Origin: JBCDGZ01 sp038750655
Lineage (GTDB): Bacteria; Bacteroidota; Bacteroidia; Chitinophagales; Saprospiraceae
NCBI GenBank assembly: GCA_038750655.1
Contig: JBCDGZ010000078.1
Span: 1-35,140 of the forward strand
Direction: 5' to 3'
Length of the DNA: 35,140 bases
Shown here: in pieces, positions 32,977 to 35,140 of the stretch
Position numbering within the stretch: position 1 is the first letter of the stretch
Layout: each line of letters begins with the position of its first letter
Translations under genes and position numbers: made by a program
The notes under the pieces: generated by a model
Databases searched by the model: none
Told to the model about the DNA's origin: nothing
The model's input: only the letters and a program-made list of their open reading frames with translations

Positions 32977-35037
32977 TTAGCGGTTGCGACGGTCAATTAT
33001 TTTGGGGGAATTTTGTCGATATTGCACCTGAACATCCTCATTCAGCTCTATTACCCGCACCTCGGTACGGCGATTATACTGGTGCTCTTCCTCGCTACAG
33101 TCGACCCCATCGCGGCAATGGTTGCGAAGCTGGGCTTCCCCGTAGCCGACGGCTTTGATGCGATTACTGCTGATGCCTCTGGCCACCAGATATTGCATAG
33201 CCGAGATCGCTCGTTTGATAGACAGGCGGCGGTTGTACCGGGTGCCTCCACGCGAATCAGTGTGGGAGCTGAGTTCGATTTTCATGCTGGGATAGCGCTG
33301 CATAATAGCCAGCAACTCGTCCAATTCGGCGGCATCGCCACTGCGGATGTGCGACTTATTGAAGTCGTAATAAATATTTTCTAAGACAATAATCGTCCCC
33401 TTTTCCAGAGGCTTCTCCGGCGCAGGACCGTCGTTTTTGGCCAATGTTAGCTCAATTTTCTCCAACTCACTGTCGCGGCTCAATCTCGAGATATTGATTT
33501 GTTGTTTTGTAAAATCTTCTTTGATACCCGTCACTGTATAGCCATCGCCAACCGGGAGGCACTGCGTAAAGCGGCCTTGATCATCGGCAACAACTAGTTG
33601 CTCCTCGCCAGTACGCTGATTCTTTACCTTCACTAAAGCCTTGGCGATGCCTTCGCCCAGGGCAGTATTCACCATCCCCTCCAACTCGACGCATCGCTCT
33701 GCCGCCAGCGGCACTCGGAGCGATTCTCCCGCTGCTGCTACTGCAGTGAAGGGCCATTCCTGCCGCTGGTACCCCTCCTTGCTTACCACAATCAAATACT
33801 GTTGTTCTCCTACAAAGGTATAATCCATCCGGCCTGCGGCATCCGTCGTAAAGCTGCGCTGCTGCAGCTGGTCCGATTCCTTCAACACCTTGCGGAACAC
33901 CTTACTGCTTGATCCCTCGGCTGCCGGCAACAGTATCGACTCATAAATCGGCTCATTGCGCTCATCCACAAATCCATTCTCCTTTTTCTCAAAAATCTGC
34001 ACCTGCGCCCCAGCAATCAACTGCCGGTTCTGCTCATCCTCCACCGTCAGAGATACCTGCAAGTCGCTCGGACGCGTCCGTCCCCAAATCCCGTCTGAGG
34101 CTACAAACATGTAAATATCATCCTTTCCTGCTCCTCCCTGGCGCGCTGAGGCGAAATAGCCTTGCTTGCCCAAGGGGTCCAGAATGAGGCCCAGGTCGTC
34201 GCGGTTGGAGTTGAAGGGTTCGCCCAGATTGGTTACTTTGCCCCACTTTCGGCCGCTAATATCGACCATAAAGAGATCGAGGCCACCGACACCGGGCCAG
34301 CCGTTGGAGGCAAAAAACAGGTTGCCGCTGCTGTGGATAAAGGGGAAGACTTCACTTTTTTCGGTATTGATTTCAGCACCAAGATTAATCGGAGTGGACC
34401 AGCCTTCGGTGGTGCGCTCTACGCGATAGAGGTCCATTCCGCCGAAGCCACCGGGCATGTCGGAGGCGAAGAACAGTTGTTTGCCATCGGCCGAGAGGGA
34501 AGGATGGGCGTAATTGTATTCATCATCACAAAACGGCAGGGCCTTAACATCTTTCCAATCGGATGGCCCCTTATGGGCTTCGTAGATTTTAAGTACCGTC
34601 TGCCCTTTCGAATTGGCTTTGCGAATCCCCTTGTTGATATGATTGCGAGTAAAGTACATCAGATCGCCTTGGCGATTAAACGTCACTGGCCCCTCATGGA
34701 GATGAGAATTGACTTGTAAAGAGAAATCCCGGGGTTCCATCGGCACACCATCGACATCCAATTCCGCATAAAACAGCTCAAAATAAGTTTCCCCAATTTT
34801 CTTATCCCGCTCCCCATTTTTGTAGCGAGAAGAAGCAAACACAATCCCATTCTGGTAATAGGCCGGAGAAAAATCCAGCCCTTCCGAGTTGATCTTAATG
34901 GTATTGATAATTTCTACCTCTCCTCCTTTTTCGTACAGCTTATTGGCCGCCTTGGTTTTGGAACTTTGCTGGGCCACGAGCAGTGTAGGAAGTTGAAATA
35001 ATAGAACAGCGAGTAGGGAAATTTTGAATACTTTCAT
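32977..35037 (-). CDS. OmpA-family protein with PD40 and carboxypeptidase-regulatory domains (PorE-like)
   Basis: This 686-residue protein is counted from MKVFKISLLAVLLFQL (ATG 35037), which gives a clean signal peptide; the frame extends to 35082 without support. It carries WD40-like PD40 beta-propeller repeats (about 50-310; 'PSLSADGKQLFFASDMPGGFGGMDLYRV', 'FPFIHSSGNLFFASNGWPGVGGLDLFMV'). Next come carboxypeptidase-regulatory-like beta domains (about 325-550) and an OmpA C-terminal peptidoglycan-binding domain (about 565-675: 'YYDFNKSHIRSGDAAELDELL...HTDSRGGTRYNRRLSIKRA'). Propeller + CRD + OmpA is the layout of PorE, a T9SS component that attaches to peptidoglycan; the TPR that PorE has at its N-terminus is not seen here. 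It is therefore PorE-like or a general OmpA anchor. Confidence 0.88.
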   Translation of the reverse strand: MKVFKISLLAVLLFQLPTLLVAQQSSKTKAANKLYEKGGEVEIINTIKINSEGLDFSPAYYQNGIVFASSRYKNGERDKKIGETYFELFYAELDVDGVPMEPRDFSLQVNSHLHEGPVTFNRQGDLMYFTRNHINKGIRKANSKGQTVLKIYEAHKGPSDWKDVKALPFCDDEYNYAHPSLSADGKQLFFASDMPGGFGGMDLYRVERTTEGWSTPINLGAEINTEKSEVFPFIHSSGNLFFASNGWPGVGGLDLFMVDISGRKWGKVTNLGEPFNSNRDDLGLILDPLGKQGYFASARQGGAGKDDIYMFVASDGIWGRTRPSDLQVSLTVEDEQNRQLIAGAQVQIFEKKENGFVDERNEPIYESILLPAAEGSSSKVFRKVLKESDQLQQRSFTTDAAGRMDYTFVGEQQYLIVVSKEGYQRQEWPFTAVAAAGESLRVPLAAERCVELEGMVNTALGEGIAKALVKVKNQRTGEEQLVVADDQGRFTQCLPVGDGYTVTGIKEDFTKQQINISRLSRDSELEKIELTLAKNDGPAPEKPLEKGTIIVLENIYYDFNKSHIRSGDAAELDELLAIMQRYPSMKIELSSHTDSRGGTRYNRRLSIKRAISAMQYLVARGISSNRIKAVGYGEAQLRNHCRDGVDCSEEEHQYNRRTEVRVIELNEDVQVQYRQNSPKIIDRRNR

Positions 35038-35140
35038 AGTGAAACAGGAGGTTTTGGAATATAGATTGAGGATTGCCTTCAAACATTCTCCGGGGTGTAC
35101 AGCTGATATAACGACCAGTTAATATACTTTTATTCTTTGG

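Noticed and set aside
32866..33384. Plus-strand open frame of 172 codons
   Set aside because: It is antisense to the OmpA domain of the PD40 protein, and its start lies in the intergenic terminator region.

Overview
The window reads as chromosomal DNA of a Bacteroidota bacterium, most likely from the Saprospiria/Lewinella side of the phylum (inference). Supporting signs are a secreted esterase with a type IX secretion (T9SS) C-terminal sorting domain, families largely confined to Bacteroidota (DUF6029, DUF5723, Omp28-like lipoprotein, OmpA/PD40 protein), and -7 promoter boxes of the form TAnnTTTG. Shine-Dalgarno sequences are mostly weak. Most genes lie on the minus strand. No prophage, transposase or CRISPR array was seen.

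Layout. 1-3139: a HlyD-type adaptor (cut by the window edge) overlaps a TolC-type outer-membrane protein that carries an extra C-terminal alpha/beta domain. 3451-8406: pheT, a coiled-coil protein, zapA and RNase Y form a translation / cell division / RNA decay block, with a 115-bp gap between zapA and rny that may hold a 6S-like RNA. 8511-8676: a palindromic repeat element. 8705-12007: a redox-flavoured envelope set with an Omp28-like CxxC lipoprotein, a DUF6029 outer-membrane protein and a divergent TlpA-like thioredoxin. 12028-19943: a Uup-like ABC-F ATPase, a tail-specific protease (Prc), a serine hydrolase and a membrane pyrophosphatase (hppA). 20020-21424: a nitroreductase and a DUF2071/YqjF-like protein, divergent.

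21440-23979: a DtxR-family metalloregulator behind a perfect DtxR-type operator, followed by a metal-binding lipoprotein/SBP and an ABC ATPase. The partner permease is absent from this window. 23980-24446 is about 480 bp of non-coding, highly structured DNA. It holds a second copy of the palindromic repeat, a tRNA-Gln with an atypical T-loop, a tRNA-like gene with a 22-nt, two-hairpin insertion inside its T-loop, and a candidate small RNA (17-bp helix plus its own terminator). This is the most unusual part of the window.

24463-28748: the T9SS-exported esterase, then a lipoprotein/DUF5723 outer-membrane pair. 29029-30441: a beta-CASP metallo-hydrolase. 30475-32820: an ECF sigma factor, its anti-sigma factor and a repeat-rich surface protein in one operon. 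32905-35037: an OmpA/PD40/carboxypeptidase-regulatory protein resembling T9SS PorE-type anchors.

All functional calls come from reading motifs by eye. No database search was run.
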